Shown in pieces: positions 7,034 to 15,626 of a DNA stretch of 64,000 bases (position 1 is the stretch's first letter; the number at the start of each line of letters is the position of its first letter). The notes under the pieces were generated by a model. The model was not told the origin of the DNA. It searched no databases and worked only from the letters and a program-made list of their open reading frames with translations. The translations under genes were made by a program, and so were the position numbers. Origin of the DNA: Novispirillum itersonii subsp. itersonii ATCC 12639 (lineage in GTDB: Bacteria > Pseudomonadota > Alphaproteobacteria > Rhodospirillales > Rhodospirillaceae); assembly GCF_000381985.1 (NCBI RefSeq), contig NZ_KB907351.1, forward strand, positions 31,695-95,694, read 5' to 3'.

Positions 7034-8548
7034 ATGGCCGATCACCGCTCTTCAGACGACCAGCATCCCGATCAGCAGTCCCGCTGCACGCAGCAGGGCC
7101 GCCGCCGGATACTGCGCCGCCCCCTGTCAGCCCTGCTGCACAGGCAGGCGGCAGAAGGCCCGGTCCTGCCGGTGACGGATACGCGGACCCGGCTGGAAAC
7201 GGTGTACAGCGTCTCCCGCCGGGCGATTCTGGCAGGCCTAAGTGGGGCCGCCAGCCTGCTGGTGCTGCCGCGCCTTGCCTTTGCCGTTCCGCAGGCGATG
7301 GATGTCCGCCTGGGCAAACCGACCCCTGACGTCACCCGGGTGGTGGTCGATGTCTCGGAAGAGATGCGGTTCAGCCTGTATACACTGGATAATCCCAACC
7401 GCATCATTGTCGACCTGCCGGAAGTGGACTGGAAACTCAGCCGGGACGGTGTGTTCGGCGGCGGGGGGATCATCCGCGCCATGCGCTATGGCCTGTTCCA
7501 GAGCGGCAACTCCCGCATGGTGCTGGATCTGGCCAGCCCGGCACAGGTCAAACAGGCCTTCATGCTGCCCCCGAACGAGGGGGGCGGCTGGCGGCTGGTG
7601 ATCGACCTGCAGCAGACCACAGCAGACCTGTTTGCCGCCTCTTCCGGCCCGGAACACCGGATCGGCAGTTTCCGTCCGCCTGCCCAGCAGATGACGGAAC
7701 CGACACCGGTCTCTCAGCAGGATGTGCAGGGGGGCAAGCCGCCGTCGAAAGCGAAGGACCCGCAGCAGCAGGAAGCAGCCCTGCGGTCCCCCGATCCCCG
7801 CACCGACAAGGCTGAAGACAAAACGCCGCCAAAAGGTAAGGTTAAGCCCGGCGGCAAGCCGGTCATCGTGCTGGATCCCGGTCACGGCGGCATTGATCCC
7901 GGTGCTATCGGGGTCTCCGGGGTTTTTGAAAAGAATATCACGCTGGCGGCCGCCAAAGAGTTCCGCAATATCATTGCCGCCTCCGGCCGCTATGACGTGC
8001 GCCTGACCCGCGATACCGACACATTCCTGCAACTGCGGGAACGGATGGCTTTGGGCCGCAAATATGGCGCATCGCTGTTTGTCTCGATCCATGCCGACAC
8101 CGGGGCCCGCCCGAACGTCAAGGGTCTGTCGATCTATACCCTGTCCGAGAAATCTTCTGACGCCGAGGCCGCCGCCCTCGCCGACAAGGAAAACAAGGCC
8201 GACATCATCGCCGGGATCGACCTGAGCCATGAAAGCGCCGAGGTCACCAACATCCTGATCGAACTGGCGCAGCGCGAGACGATGAACATCTCGTCGCGCA
8301 TTGCCGACACCATCATCGACGAGCTGCGCCGGGAAGTGACCCTGCTGCCGCGCTCGCACCGCTTTGCCGGTTTTGCGGTGCTGAAGGCCCCCGATGTGCC
8401 GTCGGTCCTGGTGGAAATGGGCTATCTGTCCAATCCGGAAGAAGAAAAAATGCTTCAGACAGCAGCCTACCGCGCCAAACTGGGGCGCTCGCTGCTGCGG
8501 GCCATTGACCGGCACTTTGCAAACGGGCAAAAGGCCAGTCGCACATGA
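7034..8548 (+). CDS. amiC: N-acetylmuramoyl-L-alanine amidase (AmiC type) with AMIN domain
   Basis: A 504-residue periplasmic amidase that cleaves the bond between MurNAc and L-Ala in peptidoglycan, needed for daughter-cell separation. An unusually long N-terminal stretch (about 57 residues) precedes a twin-arginine signal (SRRAILAG...LAFA), so export is probably by Tat, as for E. coli AmiA and AmiC. An AMIN domain (about 85-180) targets the septum. A Pro/Gln/Lys-rich linker then leads to the Amidase_3 domain, with zinc ligands in DPGHGG (H284), the following FEKN glutamate and SIHAD, and a catalytic glutamate in VLVEMGYLSN. The start at ATG 7034 has no strong ribosome site. PBP1A follows downstream, giving a wall-remodelling pair. 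Confidence 0.92.
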   Translation: MADHRSSDDQHPDQQSRCTQQGRRRILRRPLSALLHRQAAEGPVLPVTDTRTRLETVYSVSRRAILAGLSGAASLLVLPRLAFAVPQAMDVRLGKPTPDVTRVVVDVSEEMRFSLYTLDNPNRIIVDLPEVDWKLSRDGVFGGGGIIRAMRYGLFQSGNSRMVLDLASPAQVKQAFMLPPNEGGGWRLVIDLQQTTADLFAASSGPEHRIGSFRPPAQQMTEPTPVSQQDVQGGKPPSKAKDPQQQEAALRSPDPRTDKAEDKTPPKGKVKPGGKPVIVLDPGHGGIDPGAIGVSGVFEKNITLAAAKEFRNIIAASGRYDVRLTRDTDTFLQLRERMALGRKYGASLFVSIHADTGARPNVKGLSIYTLSEKSSDAEAAALADKENKADIIAGIDLSHESAEVTNILIELAQRETMNISSRIADTIIDELRREVTLLPRSHRFAGFAVLKAPDVPSVLVEMGYLSNPEEEKMLQTAAYRAKLGRSLLRAIDRHFANGQKASRT

Positions 8549-8553
8549 TGGCC

Positions 8554-8570
8554 CCCGCCCACCGGGCGGG
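8554..8570 (+). other. Small GC hairpin after the amidase gene
   Basis: A 7-bp stem (CCCGCCC 8554-8560 with GGGCGGG 8564-8570) with a 3-base loop lies directly after the amidase stop. No T run follows, so it is more likely an mRNA 3' stabiliser or weak pause than a full terminator. Confidence 0.35.
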
Positions 8571-8676
8571 TACGCCAGTACAGTACATATGACCGGCTGC
8601 CGAGCATCACCCCACACAGGGGGGATGTGGTGGCCCACTCTGTTTTGGTCACGGCCTGAGGGTAAGGATACTCGGT

Positions 8677-11226
8677 ATGCTCAGGGGTTTCGCCATTCTG
8701 CTCAGCCTGCTGTTTCTGGGCATTGTTGCCGCCGTCGCCGTTGTCGGCGGCGTGTTCTGGCACTATGGCCGCAGCCTGCCGGATTACCGGCAGCTGGCTG
8801 ACTATCAGCCGCCGGTCACCACCCGCCTGTATGCGGGCGATGGCCGCCTGATGACAGAATACGCGGTGGAAAAGCGGGTTTTCGTACCGATTGACGCCAT
8901 CCCCCGCCGGATCATTGATGCCTTTCTGTCGGCAGAAGACAAAAACTTCTATCTGCATCAGGGCCTTGATCCGACCGGCCTGCTGCGGGCCATTGCCGTT
9001 AACGCCCGTAACGTCGGCTCTGACCGGCGCCCGGTCGGCGCATCGACCATCACCCAGCAGGTGGCGAAAAACTTTCTGCTGACCAACGAAGTGTCCATTG
9101 AGCGCAAAATCAAGGAAGCCATCCTCGCCCTGCGGATTGAACAGTCCTTCTCGAAGGATCATATCCTTGAGCTGTATCTGAACGAAATCTACCTTGGCTT
9201 TGGGTCCTACGGCGTGGCCTCGGCGGCGCTGAACTACTTCAACAAGTCTCTGGACCAGCTGACCGTTGCCGAAGCGGCCTATCTTGCCGCCGTCCCGAAA
9301 GCGCCGAACAACTATCACCCGATCCGCAAGCACGATGCCGCCGTCGAACGCCGGAACTGGGTGGTCGACCGGATGCTGGAGAACGGCTACATCTCTGACG
9401 CCGAAGCCGATGCCGCCCGGAACGAGGCGCTGCAGGTGCGGGAACGGGACGAGACCGAATACGTGCGGGGCGGGGAATTTTTCTCGGAAGAAATCCGCCG
9501 TCAGGTCGCCTCCGGCTACGGAGAGGCATCACTGTACAAAGGGGGCCTGACCGTCCGCACCACGCTGGATCCCGCCTATCAGGGATTCGCGGAAAAGGCC
9601 CTGCAGAAAGGCCTGATCGACTACGACCGCCGCCATGGCTGGCGCGGCCCGGTGGCCACCATGGGCGATCTGTCGTCCTGGAAGACCATGCTGGCCTCCA
9701 TCGCCGCCCCCAAGGGCACGCCGGAGCGCTGGGGTCTGGCCGTGGTGCTGAAAGTCGGCAAGGATGCCTCGATCGGCTTTGTCAATGGCAGCACCGCCAC
9801 CATTCCCTATGAAGCCCTGAAATGGGCCCGTCCGCACCTGCCGGAACAGCGGGTCGGACCGGAACCGAAATCCGCCACCGATGTTCTGAAGGCCGGAGAC
9901 GTGGTGCTGGTGTCTGATACCGGCAAACCCGGCCAGTATGCGCTGGAACAGATGCCGGATGTGGATGGGGCGCTGGTCGCCATGGATCCGCACACCGGCC
10001 GCGTTCTTGCCATGGCCGGTGGCTTCTCGCCGGAAAAGTCGGAATTCAACCGGGCCACACAGGCCCTGCGTCAGCCCGGTTCCTCCTTCAAGCCGTTCGT
10101 CTATCTGGCCGCCCTCGACTCCGGTTTCACGCCGTCCACCCTCGTGATGGATGCGCCGTTTGTTTACGATCAGGGGCCCGGTCTGCCGCCCTGGAAGCCG
10201 AAAAACTATTCCGGCGACTACCTTGGCCCGACCACCCTGCGCGTCGGCATTGAAAAGTCCCGCAACCTGATGACCGCCCGCCTGGCACAGGCCATCGGCA
10301 TGAACCGGGTGGCCCAGATGGCGGAACTGTTCGGGATCGACAAAAACTTCCCGCGGTTTCTCGCCGCCTCGCTGGGGGCCGGGGAAACAACGGTGATGCG
10401 GATGACCACCGCTTATTCCATGCTGGCCAACGGCGGGCGGCGGATTACCCCGACACTGATCGACCGTATTCAGGACCGTACCGGCAAAACCATCTACAAG
10501 CACGATACCCGCCAGTGTGAAGCCTGCAACAACACCTTCTGGACCGGTCAGGGCATGCCGGAAATCCCTGACAGCCGGGAACAGATTCTCGATCCGCGCA
10601 GCATTTACCAGATTGTCCACATCATGGAAGGGGTGGTGCAATACGGCACCGCAACCCGCCTGAAAGCCCTGAACGTGCCGATGGCCGGAAAAACCGGCAC
10701 CACCAATGACAGCGTTGACACCTGGTTTGTCGGCTTTACCCCTGATCTGGTCGTCGGTGTGTTCGTCGGCTTTGACGAGCCGCGCTCGCTCGGGAAAAAA
10801 GAAACCGGCGGCTCTACAGCCCTGCCGGTGTTTCAGGCCTTCATGACCGATGCGCTGAAGGGTAAACCGGTCCGCCCGTTTGCCGTTCCCCGGGGAATTC
10901 AGTTCATCCGCGTGGATCATCGTACCGGCCGGATCGCCCAGGCCGGGGACAGCGACGTGGTGTATGAAGCCTTTAAGGTCGGGAACACGGCAGGCTTCAC
11001 CCCATCGCCGGTCATTGACGGTTCCGCCCCGATTGACGGTGCCTCCGGCGCTGACGGCAACGGGGATATCATGCCGGAAGAAGACGGCCTTGGCCCGGCA
11101 GATGTCTATCGTGACACGGCCGGTTCCACCCCGTCCGCTCCGCCCCCGAACCCGTTTGCCACCGGCGCAGGCCAGACCCCGGCCCCCGCCCCGGTCACAG
11201 CCCCGCAGGCCGGTGGCCTGTACTGA
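8677..11226 (+). CDS. mrcA: Penicillin-binding protein 1A
   Basis: An 849-residue bifunctional class A PBP that polymerises glycan strands and cross-links peptides at the outer face of the inner membrane. An N-terminal membrane anchor (about residues 5-28) is followed by a GT51 transglycosylase domain with catalytic E87 in EDKNFY and the GASTITQQVAKN motif. An OB-like insert comes next, then the transpeptidase with S469-S-F-K472, S528-R-N530 and K672-T-G-T. A Pro/Ala-rich tail of about 70 residues ends the protein. All catalytic motifs are intact. The start ATG has GGTAAGGA about 8 bases upstream. Confidence 0.96.
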   Translation: MLRGFAILLSLLFLGIVAAVAVVGGVFWHYGRSLPDYRQLADYQPPVTTRLYAGDGRLMTEYAVEKRVFVPIDAIPRRIIDAFLSAEDKNFYLHQGLDPTGLLRAIAVNARNVGSDRRPVGASTITQQVAKNFLLTNEVSIERKIKEAILALRIEQSFSKDHILELYLNEIYLGFGSYGVASAALNYFNKSLDQLTVAEAAYLAAVPKAPNNYHPIRKHDAAVERRNWVVDRMLENGYISDAEADAARNEALQVRERDETEYVRGGEFFSEEIRRQVASGYGEASLYKGGLTVRTTLDPAYQGFAEKALQKGLIDYDRRHGWRGPVATMGDLSSWKTMLASIAAPKGTPERWGLAVVLKVGKDASIGFVNGSTATIPYEALKWARPHLPEQRVGPEPKSATDVLKAGDVVLVSDTGKPGQYALEQMPDVDGALVAMDPHTGRVLAMAGGFSPEKSEFNRATQALRQPGSSFKPFVYLAALDSGFTPSTLVMDAPFVYDQGPGLPPWKPKNYSGDYLGPTTLRVGIEKSRNLMTARLAQAIGMNRVAQMAELFGIDKNFPRFLAASLGAGETTVMRMTTAYSMLANGGRRITPTLIDRIQDRTGKTIYKHDTRQCEACNNTFWTGQGMPEIPDSREQILDPRSIYQIVHIMEGVVQYGTATRLKALNVPMAGKTGTTNDSVDTWFVGFTPDLVVGVFVGFDEPRSLGKKETGGSTALPVFQAFMTDALKGKPVRPFAVPRGIQFIRVDHRTGRIAQAGDSDVVYEAFKVGNTAGFTPSPVIDGSAPIDGASGADGNGDIMPEEDGLGPADVYRDTAGSTPSAPPPNPFATGAGQTPAPAPVTAPQAGGLY

Positions 11227-11250
11227 TCCTTTCCGCCCCACGGGAGGCCC

Positions 11251-11280
11251 CGCCGCCGTTGGCTGTTGCCAGCGGCGGCG
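11251..11280 (+). other. Strong intercistronic hairpin between mrcA and prfB
   Basis: A 13-bp stem with one wobble pair (11251-11263 with 11268-11280) and loop TGTT. No T run follows, so it may stabilise or pause the mrcA transcript rather than terminate it fully. prfB begins 54 bases later. Confidence 0.45.
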
Positions 11281-11333
11281 CTTCGGCCTAAAACCGGGGT
11301 TCGCTTTTTGCCCATGCACGCCAAGAGGACCTG

Positions 11334-12459
11334 ATGCGCGCTGAAGCCCAACAGTTGGTCGATGAGATCAAGCAGGCAATGGCCCTGCTGAGGAGGCATC
11401 TTTGACTGGGAGAATGCTCTCCTCCGCCTCGACGAAGTAAACGCGCTGGCCGAAGATCCCAATTTGTGGAACAACGCCGCCAATGCCCAGACGGTGATGC
11501 GGGAACGCACCCAGCTGGAAAATTCCATCACCGGCTTCCGTAAGCTGGAGAAGGATCTCGACGACGCGGTGACGCTGGTCGAACTCGGTGAAATGGAAGG
11601 CGATGAGCCGACCGTTGAGGAAGGTCTGACCGCCCTGCGGGCCATGCAGGCTGAAACCGCCAAGCGACAGCTGGAAAGCCTGCTGTCCGGCGAAGCCGAC
11701 AGCAACGACTGCTACATCGAAATCAACGCCGGGGCCGGTGGCACCGAAGCACAGGACTGGGCCAGCATTCTGCTGCGCATGTACACCCGCTGGTGCGAAC
11801 AGCACGGCTACAAGGTGGAAGTGCTGGAAGAATCCGACGGCGAAGAAGCAGGCATCAAGTCTGTCACCCTGCAGGTGACCGGCCTGAACGCGTATGGCTG
11901 GCTGAAGACCGAGAGCGGCGTGCACCGTCTGGTCCGTATTTCGCCGTTCGACAGTGCCGCCCGGCGCCATACCTCCTTCTCGTCGGTGTGGGTCTATCCG
12001 GTTGTCGATGACAACATCGAAATCGAGATCAACGAAAGCGACTGCCGCATCGACACCTACCGCGCCTCAGGCGCCGGGGGGCAGCACGTCAACCGGACCG
12101 AGTCGGCGGTGCGTATCACCCATATCCCGACCGGGGTGGTGGTGGCCTGCCAGACCCAGCGGTCGCAGCATCAGAACCGGGATGCGTGCTGGAAGATGCT
12201 GCGCGCCCGCCTGTATGAGCTGGAACTGCAGAAGCGCGAAGCCGCCTCGCAGGCTGAGCAGGACGCCAAAACCGATATCGGCTGGGGTCACCAGATCCGC
12301 TCTTACGTGCTGCAGCCGTACCAGATGGTCAAGGATCTGCGCACCGGGGTCGAAACCTCCGACAGTCAGGGGGTTCTCGACGGTGATCTCGACCAGTTCA
12401 TGGCCGCCTCGCTGGCGCAGAAAATTCAGGGCTATGCCGATACCCTCGACAACGCCTGA
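11334..12459 (+). CDS. prfB: Peptide chain release factor 2, with programmed +1 frameshift
   Basis: Codons 1-23 (11334-11402) run in one frame and meet an in-frame TGA at 11403. A +1 shift continues the protein from 11404 to 12459, giving 374 residues. The classic recoding site is present: internal AGGAGG (11391-11396), three bases, then CTT TGA C. RF2 itself recognises UGA, so low RF2 raises frameshifting. The protein has the SPF anticodon-like motif ([10 protein letters not shown]) and the GGQ motif at residues 248-250 for peptidyl-tRNA hydrolysis. The start ATG has GAGG in AAGAGGACCTG. Treating the ATG-initiated fragment from 11464 as the gene would lose the N-terminus. Confidence 0.97.
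11391..11406 (+). promoter_or_regulatory. prfB +1 programmed frameshift signal
   Basis: AGGAGG at 11391-11396 acts as an internal Shine-Dalgarno, three bases before the slip codon CTT and the TGA stop followed by C. Spacing is identical to the known E. coli prfB signal. Confidence 0.95.
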
Positions 12460-12476
12460 GTCGATCTTGTCATAAG

Positions 12477-12510
12477 AAAAACGCCCCGGACCAAAGCCGG
12501 GGCGTTTTTT
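12477..12510. terminator. Bidirectional Rho-independent terminator after prfB
   Basis: A stem of 13 bp including A/T ends (12477-12489 with 12497-12509) and a 7-base loop, A-rich to the left and six T to the right. It serves prfB and the convergent lipoprotein gene. Confidence 0.9.
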
Positions 12511-12525
12511 CATGCCGAAGAGACA

Positions 12526-13068
12526 TCAGCGGGTTTCTTCCACAATCAGACCCCGGGTCATCTGGGCCAGAATCTCCCCCAAAGCTGCCCCATTCTCACC
12601 CCGGCGTGGCAGGCTGCCGGTGGCGGAAGCCTGTACCTCGGATTTATAACAGAAGGCTCCGATCACCCGGACCGTCGCCGGGTCACCCTGTTGCTCAAGA
12701 CGGGTGCCGTCACACAACCGCTCCGGGGCAGTCGCAGCAGGAAGATCAAAAGCAAACACCAGCCGGTATTCAGGGGCTGCGGCCTGCGCCGGATCTGCGG
12801 TGGCCGTCACCACCTTCCGCTGAATGGCCCGGCTGACAGCGGCCCCGGCCTGTGCCGAGACACTATCCGGCGTATACCCTGCCGGTGCGGTCAGCACCTG
12901 TACCAACAGCGGCCCCCGGCTGGTCGCATAGTCAAAAAAAGCCCAGGTCCCACCCGGCCGCATAAAGGTCACCACTGTCTGCGGCACCTCGTCGCAGGCA
13001 GCGACCCCACTGACAGCCAGCGCCAGAACTGCCTGCGTCAGCCGCTTGAAAACCGTGCTCATGGCCAT
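12526..13068 (-). CDS. Putative lipoprotein, unknown function
   Basis: A 180-residue protein with a hydrophobic signal and a lipobox-like SGVAAC (Cys at residue 25), so it is probably lipidated and exported. The mature part has no motif I recognise. It holds two further Cys (in RLCDGTRL and AFCYKS) that could form a disulphide. The gene follows the DUF455 gene after a single base, so the two are cotranscribed. ATG at 13068 is used; ATG at 13062 is a possible alternative. It ends at the terminator shared with prfB. Confidence 0.75.
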   Translation of the reverse strand: MAMSTVFKRLTQAVLALAVSGVAACDEVPQTVVTFMRPGGTWAFFDYATSRGPLLVQVLTAPAGYTPDSVSAQAGAAVSRAIQRKVVTATADPAQAAAPEYRLVFAFDLPAATAPERLCDGTRLEQQGDPATVRVIGAFCYKSEVQASATGSLPRRGENGAALGEILAQMTRGLIVEETR

Positions 13069-13069
13069 C

Positions 13070-13900
13070 TCAGGTCCGCTCCTCTACGGGTTTCACCAAG
13101 GGAGTGTACCACGCTGCCGGAAATCCGGCCTGATCGCGAGCCGCTTCATTGAACGGTGCCTTCAGCCCCCCGGGAAAATGCGCCGTCAGCATCGCCGCGT
13201 AAAGACCGGCAGGATCAGTGCCCCGGCACTCCGCCACATGCCGCATCCAACGCACACCGGCAGCGACATGCTTGATCTCATCGGCATAGATCACCTCCAG
13301 CGCCGCCACCACGACCTCCTCCCCCTGCGCCCGCAGGCGTGCCACCGTTGCCGGTGTCGTGTCCAGTCCCCGGGCCTCCAGCGTCATCGGCACCACCGCC
13401 AACCGGGCCGCAAGATCATGGGCGGTCTTTTCCGCAGCCTGCCACAGACCGTCATGGGCGGGCATCGCCCCATAAAAAGAGTCATAGCGCCGCAGGGTTG
13501 CCTCCAGCAGCTCGAAATGCTCAGCCTCTTCGACCGCCACCTGCACCCAGTCGTCATAAAAAGCCCGTGGCAGATCCTGCCCGGTGAAGCGGGCGATGAT
13601 ATCCCACGCCAGATCCACCGCATTCAGCTCGATATGGGCCAGTGCATGCAGCAGGCCAGCCCGCCCCTTGCCCGGACCGGTGGACCGCTTGGGCATTTCC
13701 CGCGGTGGCAGCAACAGCGGTGTGGCAGGCCGGGCTGGCCGGTCAGGCGGAACCGCCTTCCCCACATCACAGATGTCCCCCGCCTGCCAGGCGGCGGCAA
13801 TCCGACCGGTCAGGGCACACTTTTCCTGCGGATCCGGCGTGGTCAGCACCAGTGTCGCAGCGGCGGCGAGGGTCCGGGGCAAAGGCGTCGGCTCGGTCAC
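13070..13900 (-). CDS. DUF455 family ferritin-like protein
   Basis: A 276-residue protein of the DUF455 family, predicted to fold as a ferritin-like helical bundle. Helices carry the expected metal-ligand spacing: HIELNAVDLAWD, VEEAEHFELLEATL and YADEIKHVAAG, each with Glu and His. Members are annotated near tRNA-modification or iron functions, but no reaction is established. The GTG start at 13900 has AGGAG 7 bases upstream; the ATG at 13921 lacks one. It is upstream in an operon with the lipoprotein gene. Confidence 0.85.
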   Translation of the reverse strand: MTEPTPLPRTLAAAATLVLTTPDPQEKCALTGRIAAAWQAGDICDVGKAVPPDRPARPATPLLLPPREMPKRSTGPGKGRAGLLHALAHIELNAVDLAWDIIARFTGQDLPRAFYDDWVQVAVEEAEHFELLEATLRRYDSFYGAMPAHDGLWQAAEKTAHDLAARLAVVPMTLEARGLDTTPATVARLRAQGEEVVVAALEVIYADEIKHVAAGVRWMRHVAECRGTDPAGLYAAMLTAHFPGGLKAPFNEAARDQAGFPAAWYTPLVKPVEERT

Positions 13901-14084
13901 GGCGGATCTCCTGTCAATCATGAATCATGGCCCTACCCGAAGCGGACACCCCCGTCAATCATCGGGTCGCCCGGACCCTGATCATAAGATTATCTAATGG
14001 CATGCCTTAGCAGGTTCCGGGCTGTCAGCCCGCCGGGAGTTGTCTATGTTGCATAAATGTTCCCCCGGCTCCGTGAGGCACCCC

Positions 14085-15029
14085 ATGGCATCCCCTTCCT
14101 CCCCTTCTCCGTTGACCCTCGATGGCCGGGACTGGGGTACCCTGCTGTTTCTCTCTCTGCTATGGGGCGGATCTTTCTTCTTCGTCGGGATTGCCGTCAA
14201 AGGTCTGCCCCCCTTCACCATCGTCGCCCTGAGGGTGGTGATCGCCAGCGCAACGCTATGTCTGGTGCTGTGGGCCCGGGGGATGCCCTTGCCTTTTGAG
14301 CGGCGGACCCTTGGCCTGTTCCTGACCATGGGCCTGTTGAACAACGTTTTGCCCCAGACCCTGATCGTCTGGGCCCAGACCCACATCACCAGCGGGGCCG
14401 CGTCGATCCTGAACGCCACCACCCCCCTGTTCACTGTCCTGATCGCTCACGCCTTCACGCAGGATGAACGCCTGACCCCGGCAAAACTGGTCGGTGTCGG
14501 CATCGGCTTCGGTGGGGTGGCGGCGATGATGGGGCCTGATGCGGTCGCCGGTCTGGGTAGTGATCTTCTGGCTCAGGGGGCGATTCTTATTGCCACCCTG
14601 TCCTATGGGTTTGCCGGGGTTTATGGCCGCCGCTTTGTCCGCTATCAGCTTCCCCCGATGACAACGGCGGCCGGGGCCCTGATGGGGGCCAGCCTGCTGC
14701 TGATCCCGCTGTCTCTGGTGTTTGAAACCCCGTGGACCCTGCCCCAGCCGGCAACCGAAGTCTGGGGTGCGGTCTTCGGGCTGGCCCTGCTGTCCACCGC
14801 CCTTGCTTATGCCCTGTTTTATCGCCTGCTTGGCCGGGCCGGAGCGTCAAACCTGTCGCTGGTCACCTTTCTGGTTCCGGTCAGCGCCATTCTGCTGGGT
14901 GCCGGAATTCTTGGGGAAACACTGGAAACCCGGCATCTGGTCGGAATGGCCCTGATCAGCTGTGGTCTGGCAACTCTGGACGGTCGCCCGCTGCGCTGGC
15001 TGAAGCCAGCCTCAGCCTCCAACGGCTGA
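14085..15029 (+). CDS. DMT superfamily (EamA) transporter
   Basis: A 314-residue inner-membrane protein with about ten transmembrane helices arranged as two EamA repeats (about residues 15-145 and 160-300). LWGGSFFFVGIAV opens the first repeat and the PLFTVLIAHAF segment follows. Family members export metabolites or amino acids; the substrate here is unknown. ATG at 14085 is preceded by GTGAGG with 6-base spacing. In-frame upstream starts from 14040 lack a site. Confidence 0.88.
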   Translation: MASPSSPSPLTLDGRDWGTLLFLSLLWGGSFFFVGIAVKGLPPFTIVALRVVIASATLCLVLWARGMPLPFERRTLGLFLTMGLLNNVLPQTLIVWAQTHITSGAASILNATTPLFTVLIAHAFTQDERLTPAKLVGVGIGFGGVAAMMGPDAVAGLGSDLLAQGAILIATLSYGFAGVYGRRFVRYQLPPMTTAAGALMGASLLLIPLSLVFETPWTLPQPATEVWGAVFGLALLSTALAYALFYRLLGRAGASNLSLVTFLVPVSAILLGAGILGETLETRHLVGMALISCGLATLDGRPLRWLKPASASNG

Positions 15030-15058
15030 GTCGGGCCCCTCTTGCGTCTTACCGGACA

Positions 15059-15072
15059 TTCCAGTGCTGGAA
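15059..15072. other. Short perfect inverted repeat between DMT and cupin genes
   Basis: TTCCAG-TG-CTGGAA, a 6-bp-arm palindrome in the 128-base gap. It could be an operator or a small hairpin. No T run follows. Confidence 0.3.
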
Positions 15073-15157
15073 ACAACAGTCTTCTGCCCCGTACCCTGCC
15101 CGCCCGGCCTCATAGACCCGGACACCCAGAAACGGTCCTACAGAAACGGAGTCCCCG

Positions 15158-15463
15158 ATGGCGGTCAACCTGATCAGTCTTGCTCAGTCCCTGCCCCAGG
15201 AGTGGCAAAGCCACCGCGTCGCTCACCTTGAGGGGACAGCCATCAAGCTGTTCCGCATGGATGGGGCCGCTTTGCCTGAAGAATGCCACCCCGACTACAC
15301 CGAAATCTTTCTCGTACTCGACGGAGAGATGCATCTGGTCATCAACGGGCAGACAGAAACCCTGCTGGCGGGGGATATGCGGCACATTCCCCCGTCCACG
15401 CCCCACAGTGTTTTAGCAGGCAGTCATGGGACGCTGCTGATCATCGATAACGAATCGGCCTGA
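15158..15463 (+). CDS. Small cupin domain protein
   Basis: A 101-residue single-domain cupin. The first cupin motif is visible as CHPDYTEIFLVLDGEM (His and Glu ligands) and the second as GDMRHIPPSTPHSV with a C-terminal His. Such proteins bind a metal and act as small dioxygenases, isomerases or sensors. The exact role is unknown. GGAG lies 7 bases before the ATG. It is followed by the gltB terminator on the opposite strand. Confidence 0.85.
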   Translation: MAVNLISLAQSLPQEWQSHRVAHLEGTAIKLFRMDGAALPEECHPDYTEIFLVLDGEMHLVINGQTETLLAGDMRHIPPSTPHSVLAGSHGTLLIIDNESA

Positions 15464-15514
15464 TTCCCCGGCCTGTGCCGACGGGGGTGAAGGCCCCATT
15501 TTCCCCATTCAGAC

Positions 15515-15550
15515 AAAAAAAGGGGCCCACCGGGAAATCCCGATGGGCCT
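15515..15550 (-). terminator. Rho-independent terminator of gltDB
   Basis: On the minus strand an 11-bp stem with one G-U pair (15524-15534 with 15539-15549, loop AAAT) is followed by CC and seven T (complement of 15515-15521). Confidence 0.85.
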
Positions 15551-15626
15551 CAAGTTTTGCTCAGAGACTCAATCCGTCTTGCTCACCGAACCGGACAAGG
15601 GTGGCCAGAGTCCGGTCCACCTGTCA

